45,327 nucleotides of DNA from Sphingosinicella sp. YJ22. GTDB lineage: Bacteria; Pseudomonadota; Alphaproteobacteria; Sphingomonadales; Sphingomonadaceae. The notes under the pieces were generated by a model. The model saw nothing but the letters and a program-made list of their open reading frames with translations, made no database searches and had not been told where the DNA came from. Each line of letters begins with the position of its first letter. The stretch's first letter is position 1. A program made the translations under genes and the position numbers. Below, one piece after another: positions 23,035-30,003 of the stretch. The stretch lies in contig NZ_JAANPA010000025.1 in NCBI RefSeq assembly GCF_011320075.1, forward strand, positions 1-45,327, read 5' to 3'.

Positions 23035-23814
23035 TTACCGCCCGCGCTTCTTGCGGTGGGTGTCGAGGTCCAGCACCATATTGGCCTCGCCCTCGGGCAG
23101 CAGGCCGAGGCGGCGCGCGACTTCCTGATAGGCTTCGGCCTCGCCGCCGAGGTCGCGGCGGAAGCGGTCCTTGTCGAGCTTTTCGCCCGACGCCATGTCC
23201 CACAGGCGGCAGCCGTCGGGCGAAATCTCGTCGGCGAGGATGATCCGGGAGAAATCGTTCTCCCACAGACGGCCGAACTCCAGCTTGAAGTCGACGAGGC
23301 GGATGCCGATCCCCGCGAACAGGCCCGACAGGAAGTCGTTCACCCGGATCGCCATGTCGGCGATGTCGTTCATCTCTTCCTGGCTCGCCCAGCCGAAGCA
23401 GGCGATATGCTCGTCGGCGATCATCGGGTCGCCGAGCGCGTCGTCCTTGTAATAATATTCGATGATCGTGCGCGGGAGCGGGGTGCCTTCCTCGATCCCG
23501 AGCCGGGTCGACAGCGATCCGGCCGCGACATTGCGCACCACCACCTCGATCGGGACGATCTCGACCTGGCGGATCAGCTGCTCGCGCATGTTGAGGCGGC
23601 GGACGAAATGCGTCGGGATGCCGATCTGGCCGAGCAGGGTGAAGATATGCTCGGAGATGCGGTTGTTGAGCACGCCCTTGCCGGCGATCGAGCCCTTCTT
23701 CTGGGCGTTGAACGCGGTCGCGTCGTCCTTGAAATACTGGATCAAGGTCCCCGGCTCAGGACCCTCGTAGAGGATCTTGGCCTTGCCTTCATAAACGAGA
23801 CGGCGACGGGACAT
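23035..23814 (-). CDS. purC: Phosphoribosylaminoimidazole-succinocarboxamide synthase
   Basis: This 259-aa SAICAR synthetase joins aspartate to CAIR with ATP in purine biosynthesis. It shows the family start ([34 protein letters not shown]), the substrate loop [20 protein letters not shown] and the metal/substrate segment DFKLEFGR and [13 protein letters not shown]. The ATG at 23814 is the normal family start; the frame stays open upstream without similarity. No other pur gene is nearby. The next gene upstream on this strand, kynU, ends 132 bp away. Confidence 0.97.
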   Translation of the reverse strand: MSRRRLVYEGKAKILYEGPEPGTLIQYFKDDATAFNAQKKGSIAGKGVLNNRISEHIFTLLGQIGIPTHFVRRLNMREQLIRQVEIVPIEVVVRNVAAGSLSTRLGIEEGTPLPRTIIEYYYKDDALGDPMIADEHIACFGWASQEEMNDIADMAIRVNDFLSGLFAGIGIRLVDFKLEFGRLWENDFSRIILADEISPDGCRLWDMASGEKLDKDRFRRDLGGEAEAYQEVARRLGLLPEGEANMVLDLDTHRKKRGR

Positions 23815-23946
23815 GGGCTGTGCGACGCTCCAAAGATCAAGCCCCGGCGGCGCGTGTCGCTGGCCCCCGGGGCGTATCGGGAGCGACCCTATAGGACAGG
23901 GGGCGGGGCAGGGCAATGCGCGCCCGTCCCGCAATGAGCGGCCGGA

Positions 23947-25170
23947 TCAGGTCACCTTGAGCCGAACCGCGAAACGCGGCTCGCGCCAGCTTTCGCTGCG
24001 CAGTATCTCAGCGAGGATATCGACCGCGCGCACCACCTCCTCGAAGCCGAGATAGAGCGGGGTGAGGCCGAAGCGGAGCACGTCGGGCGCGCGGAAGTCG
24101 CCGATCACGCCCTTCTCGATCAGCGCCTGGCACAATTCATAGGCGTGCTCGTGGCGGAACGAGATGTGGCTGCCGCGCTGCTCCGGCGCGCGTGGGGTGA
24201 TGCAGGCGAGTTCGGGGCAGTGGCGCTCCATGCAGGCGTGGAAGACGTCGAACAGGGTGATCGACTTGCGCCACAGCCGCTCCATGGTGACGCCCTCGAA
24301 CGTGTCGAGGCCGCCTTCCAGCGCGGCGATTCCGAGCACCGGCGGCGTGCCGGTGAGGAAGCGGCTGATCCCCTCCGCCGGGCGATAATCGTCGGTGAAG
24401 GCGAAAGGCTCGGCATGGCCCATCCAGCCCTGAAGCGGGTTGCCGAGCCGCTCCTGCAGGCCTTCGGCGACATAGAGGAAGGCCGGCGCGCCTGGACCGC
24501 CGTTGAGATATTTGTAGCCGCAGCCGACCGCGAGCTCGGCGCCCGCTTTGTTGAGGTCGAGCGGCACCGCGCCGGCGCTGTGGCTGAGGTCCCAGACGGT
24601 CGTCGCCCCGGCCGCCTTCGCCCGCGCCGTGACCGCCGCCATGTCGAACTTCTCGGCGCTCTTGTAATGGACATGGGTGAGCAGGAGCAGGTTGGTGTCG
24701 CGGCCGATGCGGCGCTCGACCTCCGCCCGCGGCGCGATGTCGAGGGTGAGGCCGGTGAGGTCGGCGACGCCCGCGGCGATGTGCAGGTCGGTGTGGAAAT
24801 TGCCGCTCTCGCTGAGCAAGGTCTTGCGGTCCGACAGCTTCGCCGCGGCGACGAGCAGCTTGAACAGGTTCACCGAGGTCGAGTCCGCGACCAGAACCTC
24901 GTGCGGCTTCGCGCCGATCAGCGCGGCGATGCGCGCTCCGACGCGCTGCGGCGCGTCGATCCAGCCATGCTTGTTCCAGCCGCCGATCAGGCTGTCGCCC
25001 CATTCGCGCGAGATCAGCGCGCCCAAATGCTCCGGCGTCGAGCGCGGCAGAGCGCCGAGCGAATTGCCGTCGAGGTAGATGATCCCCTCGGGCAAAGCGA
25101 AGCGCTCGCGATAGGCCCGCAGCGGGTCCGCCGAGTCCATCGCCCGCGCCTGTTCGAGGGTAACGGCCAT
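23947..25170 (-). CDS. kynU: Kynureninase
   Basis: This 407-aa PLP enzyme (aminotransferase class V fold) cleaves kynurenine to anthranilate and alanine. The motifs are IYLDGNSLG (31-39), TSVNLFK (98-104), WDLSHSAGAVPLDL (193-206) with the Asp that contacts the PLP ring (D194), and GCGYKYLNGGPG (217-228) with Schiff-base Lys220. The length is normal. It overlaps the stop of the upstream hydrolase by one base (TGATG), so the two are coupled. Tryptophan dioxygenase is not in the window. Confidence 0.96.
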   Translation of the reverse strand: MAVTLEQARAMDSADPLRAYRERFALPEGIIYLDGNSLGALPRSTPEHLGALISREWGDSLIGGWNKHGWIDAPQRVGARIAALIGAKPHEVLVADSTSVNLFKLLVAAAKLSDRKTLLSESGNFHTDLHIAAGVADLTGLTLDIAPRAEVERRIGRDTNLLLLTHVHYKSAEKFDMAAVTARAKAAGATTVWDLSHSAGAVPLDLNKAGAELAVGCGYKYLNGGPGAPAFLYVAEGLQERLGNPLQGWMGHAEPFAFTDDYRPAEGISRFLTGTPPVLGIAALEGGLDTFEGVTMERLWRKSITLFDVFHACMERHCPELACITPRAPEQRGSHISFRHEHAYELCQALIEKGVIGDFRAPDVLRFGLTPLYLGFEEVVRAVDILAEILRSESWREPRFAVRLKVT

Positions 25171-26132
25171 CAGCGCAGAGCCCTTTCGATTTCCTCGACA
25201 GCGGCGGCCCAGGCGGCGCTTTCCGGCGCGATCAGCTCGACATGGCCGGTGGCGTCGATCATCCGCACCCGCACCTCGTCGCCCATCGCGCGCATCTTGC
25301 CGGCATAATCCTCGGCGAAATGGGCCGGGATGATGGCATCCTGGTTGCCGTTGATCAGCACCTGCGGGATTCCGAGCGCGCCCATCCGCGGCACCGAGGT
25401 GTCGGCGAAGGGATCGCCGCGGCCCGGCCGGCCCTGACCGACGAGCTGCCCGATGACCTCGGTCCCACAGCCGCTGCCCGGCGGCCGAGCGGCGAGCTCG
25501 AGGTCCGGGAGGCCGCCGAGACTCACAACAGCGCGAAGCTCCGGCGGCGGGATCATCCGGACGTTTGCGGGCGGCATCCAGCGGCGCCGCTTGGCCGCAT
25601 ACCACAGGGCGAGGTGGCCGCCGGCGGAATGGCCCACCGCCACGGCGCGGTTGGGATCGAGCCCGAATTCGCGGCCCTGGATGGTCAGGGCATGGATCGC
25701 GGCCCAGTTGTCGTCGAACACGTGCGGCCAGCCGTTGCCGTCCTCGATCACGCGATAGTCGATGTTCCACACCGCGATCCCGCGCCGCCTGAGATCGTCG
25801 GAGATCCAGTTCATCAGAGTGCGGTCCCACGGCGCCGACCAGCAGCCGCCATGGATCATCACCGCGACCGGGTGCGGCCCCGGGCCCTGCGGCAGGAAGA
25901 GGTCGACGACCTGCCGTTCGTGGTCGCCGTATCGGATGGTATGATCGGGCGCGGGGCGCGGCCGAGCGAGGAATTCGGGCCAGGTCAGCAGCGCTCCCGC
26001 CTCGGGCGCGGGCGCAGGGGCCGCATTCTCGGTGTCACCGCCGGTGCTCATGGTGCAGCCGGCTAGTCCGGCGAGCAGCGCGAGCGCAACGATCTTGGCG
26101 CGTGCAGGCAAAGAAAATCCTCCCCGGGCCAT
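25170..26132 (-). CDS. Alpha/beta hydrolase lipoprotein, kynurenine formamidase-like
   Basis: This 320-aa serine hydrolase has a lipoprotein signal (LAGLAGC, Cys26), oxyanion motif HGGCW (94-98), nucleophile elbow GHSAGG (Ser169), acid D265 (NGNQDA) and base H297 (ATGHVE). The HGGxW motif and the coupling to kynU suggest N-formylkynurenine formamidase (KynB-type activity), giving a formylkynurenine-to-anthranilate cassette. The lipid anchor would place it outside the cytoplasm, which is odd for that role, so an esterase is the alternative. Confidence 0.82.
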   Translation of the reverse strand: MARGGFSLPARAKIVALALLAGLAGCTMSTGGDTENAAPAPAPEAGALLTWPEFLARPRPAPDHTIRYGDHERQVVDLFLPQGPGPHPVAVMIHGGCWSAPWDRTLMNWISDDLRRRGIAVWNIDYRVIEDGNGWPHVFDDNWAAIHALTIQGREFGLDPNRAVAVGHSAGGHLALWYAAKRRRWMPPANVRMIPPPELRAVVSLGGLPDLELAARPPGSGCGTEVIGQLVGQGRPGRGDPFADTSVPRMGALGIPQVLINGNQDAIIPAHFAEDYAGKMRAMGDEVRVRMIDATGHVELIAPESAAWAAAVEEIERALR

Positions 26133-26162
26133 GGGCCGCCGGGGAGGATTAGACGATCGGCA

Positions 26163-26273
26163 TCAGCCGCGGAAGCTGTTGTGCCAGGGCGCAGCGAACT
26201 GGATGCGCTGCAGCGTGCGGAAGTCGGACACGAGCTTCCGCCAGGCCTGCCGCGTGTCGCGGATGATCAGCAT
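26163..26273 (-). CDS. Short basic peptide gene, 36 aa
   Basis: The product, MLIIRDTRQAWRKLVSDFRT then LQRIQFAAPWHNSFRG, is basic and probably a single amphipathic helix. It resembles short DUF1127-like or leader peptides in size and charge, but no family is assigned. AAGGAG is ideally spaced (7 bases) from the ATG, the best evidence that it is translated. It lies downstream of the UrcA gene past a strong hairpin. The start region (26262-26280) is nearly identical to the palindrome in front of the LysR gene. Confidence 0.6.
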   Translation of the reverse strand: MLIIRDTRQAWRKLVSDFRTLQRIQFAAPWHNSFRG

Positions 26274-26305
26274 GGCTTATCTCCTTATCCCCACGTTCGG
26301 GAAAT

Positions 26306-26340
26306 GAAGGGGCGGCGGGTGGGGTCTGCGCCGCCCCTTC
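26306..26340 (-). terminator. Strong hairpin after the UrcA gene
   Basis: A perfect 12-bp stem (26306-26317 with 26329-26340) lies 11 bases past the UrcA stop in the minus direction and is followed by ATTTCCC. It probably attenuates transcription into the 36-aa gene. Confidence 0.65.
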
Positions 26341-26351
26341 TGCACAGCACA

Positions 26352-26828
26352 TCAGCGGGCCGTGATGGCGATGGTGCGGGCGGCGGCGAGCTGCGTCTGC
26401 GCGCCCCGGGCGACGGCCGCGTCGATCTGCGGCCGGGCGTTCCGGACCGCCGCGACAAAGCAGCGGTGGCGTTGCACGCGCTCGGCGGCGCCGTTGGCAA
26501 CGCTCGGCTGGCACAGCTGGTCCGCCGCGCCGCGCACGCGGCCCTTGAGCGCCGCGACGCCCGCTTCATTGGCGAGGTTGAGGTCAGCATAGCTGACCGC
26601 GATGCTCACCGCGCGCACCTCGATCCGGTCCTGCGCCAGGCTCGGCGTGGCGAACACCAGGCTGGTGACGCTCATTGCCAGAACCGCCGCCATCGCCTTC
26701 ACCGGCATCGGCACGCTGCCGAACAGGCTGCGGACCTTGGCCGCCGCGCGGTCCAGCTTCTGGCCGACATCGGCGCTGAACTGGTCGTGATGGTCGCTCC
26801 AGATGCGGCCCAAAATCTGATCCTGCAT
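26352..26828 (-). CDS. UrcA family protein
   Basis: This 158-aa protein has the UrcA signature VSYADLNLANEAGVAALKGR (78-97) and Cys residues (QLCQPS, HRCFVA) that may form a disulfide. The hydrophobic signal (MPVKAMAAVLAMSVTSLVFATPSLAQ) begins only at residue 41; the first 40 residues (IWSDHHDQFSADVGQKLDRA) are a charged helix. AAGGGAC supports the ATG at 26828, but M41 (26708) could be the real secreted start. Function of the family is unknown. The gene is divergent from a LysR regulator that may control it. Confidence 0.82.
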   Translation of the reverse strand: MQDQILGRIWSDHHDQFSADVGQKLDRAAAKVRSLFGSVPMPVKAMAAVLAMSVTSLVFATPSLAQDRIEVRAVSIAVSYADLNLANEAGVAALKGRVRGAADQLCQPSVANGAAERVQRHRCFVAAVRNARPQIDAAVARGAQTQLAAARTIAITAR

Positions 26829-26929
26829 GTCCCTTCTCCCTTCTTCCCTTCGAGCGACCGAAGCGTCGGCCGCTGCATGTCTCCAGATGGTGGAAAGCCG
26901 ATCGGACCGCCAACGAAAGGATCGACAGT

Positions 26930-26948
26930 GATGATAAGCATGGCTTAT
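26930..26948. promoter_or_regulatory. Palindromic T-N11-A site, candidate LysR operator
   Basis: ATAAGC-ATG-GCTTAT (26934-26948) is a perfect inverted repeat with the T-N11-A layout of LysR-type binding sites, 11 bp before the LysR start codon and in the divergent region with the UrcA gene. Eighteen of its 19 surrounding bases recur at 26262-26280, over the start of the 36-aa gene. Confidence 0.6.
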
Positions 26949-26959
26949 AGAATCGGACG

Positions 26960-27889
26960 ATGAGAACGCTTCCGCCTTTGTCCGCTGTGCGCGTGTTCGA
27001 AGCCGCCGCGCGCCACCAGAGCTTCACCCAGGCCGCGGCCGAGCTCGGCATGACCCAGGCCGCGGTCAGCTATCAGATCAAACTGTTGGAGCAGCGGCTC
27101 GGCGTGCCCTTGTTCCTGCGCGCCAAGCGGCGGGTCCAGTTGACCGAGGCCGGGCGCCGCGCCGCGACCCTGGTCTCCGCCGGTCTCGACCAGATTGCCG
27201 ACGCCTTCTCCGGCCTGCTCGCCGACAATGAAGGCGTGCTGACGATCAGCACCACCCAGACCTTTGCGTCTGAGTGGCTGGCGCCCCGGCTCGGCGCCTT
27301 CCAGCTCGACCGGCCGCAGCTCGCCGTCCGCCTCAATTCGGAGAACAATGTCGTCGATTTCGCCCAGCACGAGGTCGACGTCGCCATCCGCATCTGCCGC
27401 GATCCGGGCATGTGGCCGGGCCTCAGGAGCCACTTCCTGTTCCGCGTCCACGGCGCCGCCCTGGCCTCGCCCGAGTTCCGCGACCGCCACGACATCAGGC
27501 AGCCGGCCGACCTGCTCCGGGTGCCGCGAATCACCCCCGACGATTATTGGTGGGACTTGTGGTTCGAAGAGGTCGGCATCGCCGCGCCCGAGAAGACCCA
27601 CGGCGGCATCCGCCTCGACGCCCAGTCGATGGAAGGCAATGCGGCGATGGCCGGCGCCGGAGTCGCGATCCTCGCGCCGGTCTTCTGGCGCGGCGCGCTA
27701 CGCAACGGCGCGATGGTCCAGCTCTTTCCCGAAATCAGCGTCGAGCCGCGCTCCTACTGGCTGGTCTACCCCGACTATAAGAGGCTCCAGCCCAAGGTCG
27801 TCGCCTTCCGCGACTGGCTGCTCGCCGAGGTGCGCCGAATGGCCGAGACCGAGCCCGCCGCGATCTTCGCGCCGCCGGAGCTGGATTAG
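26960..27889 (+). CDS. LysR-type transcriptional regulator (GcvA-like)
   Basis: This 309-aa regulator has an N-terminal winged HTH (LSAVRVFEAAARHQSFTQAAAELGMTQAAVSYQIKLLEQRLG, about 7-49, with VPLFLRAKR following) and a periplasmic-binding-protein-like effector domain (about 92-295). The opening LPPLSAVRVFEAAARHQSF is typical of the GcvA branch. Its effector is unknown. Divergent orientation and the T-N11-A palindrome suggest control of the UrcA gene and of itself. Confidence 0.92.
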   Translation: MRTLPPLSAVRVFEAAARHQSFTQAAAELGMTQAAVSYQIKLLEQRLGVPLFLRAKRRVQLTEAGRRAATLVSAGLDQIADAFSGLLADNEGVLTISTTQTFASEWLAPRLGAFQLDRPQLAVRLNSENNVVDFAQHEVDVAIRICRDPGMWPGLRSHFLFRVHGAALASPEFRDRHDIRQPADLLRVPRITPDDYWWDLWFEEVGIAAPEKTHGGIRLDAQSMEGNAAMAGAGVAILAPVFWRGALRNGAMVQLFPEISVEPRSYWLVYPDYKRLQPKVVAFRDWLLAEVRRMAETEPAAIFAPPELD

Positions 27890-27900
27890 GGATTGCGCGG

Positions 27901-27930
27901 AAAAAAGCCCTCTCCCCTGAGGGGAGAGGG
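27901..27930 (-). terminator. Terminator-like arm for minus-strand transcription
   Basis: The 10-bp hairpin (27908-27917 with 27921-27930) is followed on the minus strand by C and T6 (27906-27901), a good intrinsic terminator for the DUF4349 gene. It is also one arm of a larger repeat. Confidence 0.7.
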
Positions 27931-28046
27931 TTGGGTGAGGGGGCTCGGGCTAGGCGATTAGCCTCGAACCCCGAACCCCCTCACCAACTCCGCCTAGGCG
28001 GCAAGGCCGCCAAGGCTCCGTAATCCTCTCCCCGCCGGGGAGAGGA
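27908..28046. repeat. Long composite palindromic repeat, family 3
   Basis: Two self-complementary hairpins (CCCTCTCCCC at 27908 and CCTCTCCCCGCCGGGGAGAGG at 28026-28046) flank an inverted pair TTGGGTGAGGGGG / CCCCCTCACCAA, filling the gap between two convergent genes. A related single hairpin (CCTCTCCCCGCTGGGGAGGGG) lies at about 23007-23030 after purC. Confidence 0.85.
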
Positions 28047-28048
28047 AG

Positions 28049-28963
28049 CTAGGCCGCCGGCTCGCTCGCGGGCTTGGGCATCCGCTTCCGCACCGCCCGC
28101 ACGACCAGCCAGATCAGGCCGGCGGCGAGCAGCCAGGGCAGCAGCACGCTCAACAGCACGAACAGCATGTAGGTCGCCCACACCAGCTGGTCCCAGGCAT
28201 TGCCGGCCGCGCCGCCGAAGTCCGGCCGCCCGGCATTGTAGGCGCTGGAGCTGTAGGCGAGCGTGACGGGGGTGGTGGCGAGTTGGTCGCGCTGCTCGGC
28301 GCGATTGTCCTCGAGCGCGCTTATTTGTCGGCGCAGCTCCGCGGCCTGCTCTTGCAGCCCGGCTTTCGCCTCGTCGCGCGTGCCGACCGCGGTAATGCGC
28401 TGCTCGATTGTGCGCAGCTCTTCGTGGAGGTCGGCGATCGATCGGGTGTCGCGGCGGATGCCGGTGCCGACATCGGTGCTGGTGATCTCGCTGTCGACCA
28501 GCTCGCCTTCCGCTTCCTGCACCGCGGCCAGGGCATTCTCGCCGAATCGGTCGGCGAGGCTCGGGTCGAGCGCGAGCCTGAGCTGCGCCTCGACGCTGTC
28601 CCCTCCGCTGCGGCGGTAGGTCATGCCGGTGATCCGGCAGCGGCTGGTGCCGAGCTCCTCGCAGGTTCGGGCATGGCGCTGCTGGACGCCGGCGATGCGG
28701 TCGGCGGCGATTCCGAAATTGTAGCTGTAGCCGAACGCCACGTCGGGCGCCGCGTCGGGCCGCACTTCCGGGACGCTCGAGCGGTTCGGTGAAGTGGGCG
28801 AGGGCGGCGCCACCAGTGCGGGCGGCGATTCGAAATTCGCATCGGTCGTGGCGGCGTCATTGGCGGCGCTTCCGCCTTCGCCGCGTCCGCCTCTCTCGCC
28901 CTGCTCCACGCCGCAGCCGGCGAGAACGAGGACCAGTCCAGTCGTCACAAGGAACCTACGCAT
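28049..28963 (-). CDS. DUF4349 domain lipoprotein
   Basis: This 304-aa protein has a lipoprotein signal (LVLAGC, Cys17), a Gly/Ala/Ser linker, the DUF4349 domain (about 75-240) with a central coiled coil (SIADLHEELRTIEQRITAVG and AGLQEQAAELRRQISALEDN), the typical LATTPVTLAYS strand, and a C-terminal membrane helix (LFVLLSVLLPWLLAAGLIWLVV, about 267-288). It therefore appears held by both a lipid and a helix. Function of the family is not established. A candidate EcfG promoter lies upstream. Confidence 0.88.
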   Translation of the reverse strand: MRRFLVTTGLVLVLAGCGVEQGERGGRGEGGSAANDAATTDANFESPPALVAPPSPTSPNRSSVPEVRPDAAPDVAFGYSYNFGIAADRIAGVQQRHARTCEELGTSRCRITGMTYRRSGGDSVEAQLRLALDPSLADRFGENALAAVQEAEGELVDSEITSTDVGTGIRRDTRSIADLHEELRTIEQRITAVGTRDEAKAGLQEQAAELRRQISALEDNRAEQRDQLATTPVTLAYSSSAYNAGRPDFGGAAGNAWDQLVWATYMLFVLLSVLLPWLLAAGLIWLVVRAVRKRMPKPASEPAA

Positions 28964-29013
28964 CGGGCATCCTCCTCTTCTGGTCCCGTAACATTACCAC
29001 ATTAGTTGAGTTG

Positions 29014-29039
29014 AACAAGCAGGTGCGTTGCGGCGTTCC
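29014..29039 (-). promoter_or_regulatory. Possible EcfG promoter for the DUF4349 gene
   Basis: On the minus strand, GGAAC (29039-29035), 17 bases, TGTT (29017-29014): one mismatch to the GSR consensus and 50 bp before the start codon. Confidence 0.35.
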
Positions 29040-29045
29040 CGAATC

Positions 29046-29933
29046 ATGGCCGATCCGTCCGACCAACAGCTTCGGGAAGCCGCCCGCGCCCGCGGCTTCC
29101 GGCTGGTCAAATCCCGCCGCCGCAAGCCCGGCGGCGACTTCGGCCGCTACGGCCTCGTCGATTTGAGCAGCGGCCGCGAATGCATGGGTTTCGGGAAGGA
29201 CGGCCTGACCGCGACGGCGGAGGAGGTGCTGGCCTATCTGCGCGGCGGCGAGGTCGCGTCGTGGAAACGCTCGCTGATCGGCGTGGTGGGTGGGGAGGAA
29301 AAGGAGCCGCGAAAGAGGGCGGAGGAGCCCACAGAACCCTCCGCTCGTCCTGAGCGAAGTCGAAGGGCGTCCGCACGAGCGGCCGACCGAGACGCCAAAC
29401 AGCCATCCGCTCGGGAGGAATCAGAAAGGCCTGCACGAAAATCTCGCGGGTGCCCTTCGACTGCGCTCAGGATGAGCGGGGAGGGGAGTGGCTTGCACGA
29501 CGCAGACGAGCGCGAACCCGCGCCCGAGCCCACCATCCGCGAGGTCACGCGGCGCGACGCCGCTGCCCTCGCCAAGCTGATCGGAATTCCCGCCGCAACC
29601 CTGGCCGACCGCCTCGCCGCCGCGATCCGCAATGACGAGGCGCCCTTGGTCGCTGAGCTGGACGGGCTCGTCGGGGCGGCGGCCTGGACCGCGGTTCCCA
29701 CCATCCAGCATGGTCCCCGCGGCCGCATCACCCTGCTGCTCGTCGCCGAAGACCACCGCCGGCAGGGCCTCGGCGCCCGGCTCCTCGCCGAAGCCGAGCA
29801 GCGCCTGCGCGACGCCGGCGTCGGGACCGTCGAGCTGGCGCTGGACATCGACTTCGATGCGCCGACCGGCTTCCTCCGCCATGCCGGCTTCGCCCGCACG
29901 ACCAACGGCTACGCCAAACCGCTCGGCGGCTAG
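29046..29933 (+). CDS. GNAT-family acetyltransferase with inserted repeat-derived linker
   Basis: This 295-aa protein has three parts. Residues 1-80 form a small basic domain (QLREAARARGFRLVKSRRRKPGGDFGRYGLVD) of a type found as short stand-alone proteins. About 99-145 is encoded by an inserted palindromic repeat. The C-terminal GNAT domain (about 160-295) has the acetyl-CoA loop LLVAEDHRRQGLGARLLAEAEQRL. The substrate is unknown. The insertion keeps the frame, so the gene looks intact. The ATG at 29046 gives the natural MADPSDQQ start; a possible extension begins at 29028. Confidence 0.85.
   Translation: MADPSDQQLREAARARGFRLVKSRRRKPGGDFGRYGLVDLSSGRECMGFGKDGLTATAEEVLAYLRGGEVASWKRSLIGVVGGEEKEPRKRAEEPTEPSARPERSRRASARAADRDAKQPSAREESERPARKSRGCPSTALRMSGEGSGLHDADEREPAPEPTIREVTRRDAAALAKLIGIPAATLADRLAAAIRNDEAPLVAELDGLVGAAAWTAVPTIQHGPRGRITLLLVAEDHRRQGLGARLLAEAEQRLRDAGVGTVELALDIDFDAPTGFLRHAGFARTTNGYAKPLGG
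29340..29480. repeat. Palindromic repeat, family 4, inside a coding region
   Basis: The arms CCGCTCGTCCTGAGCGAAGT... (29340-29368) and ...GACTGCGCTCAGGATGAGCGGG (29451-29480) are inverted copies of the widespread element built on CCTGAGCGAAGTCGAAGGGC. The interval is 141 bp, a multiple of three, without stops in the GNAT frame. Confidence 0.85.
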
Positions 29934-30003
29934 GACCGCTTTCACCACGATTGTTGCGCCTGTGCCTCTCGTCACTCGCCGAGCGGCTTGCTAGTCCCCC
30001 GCC

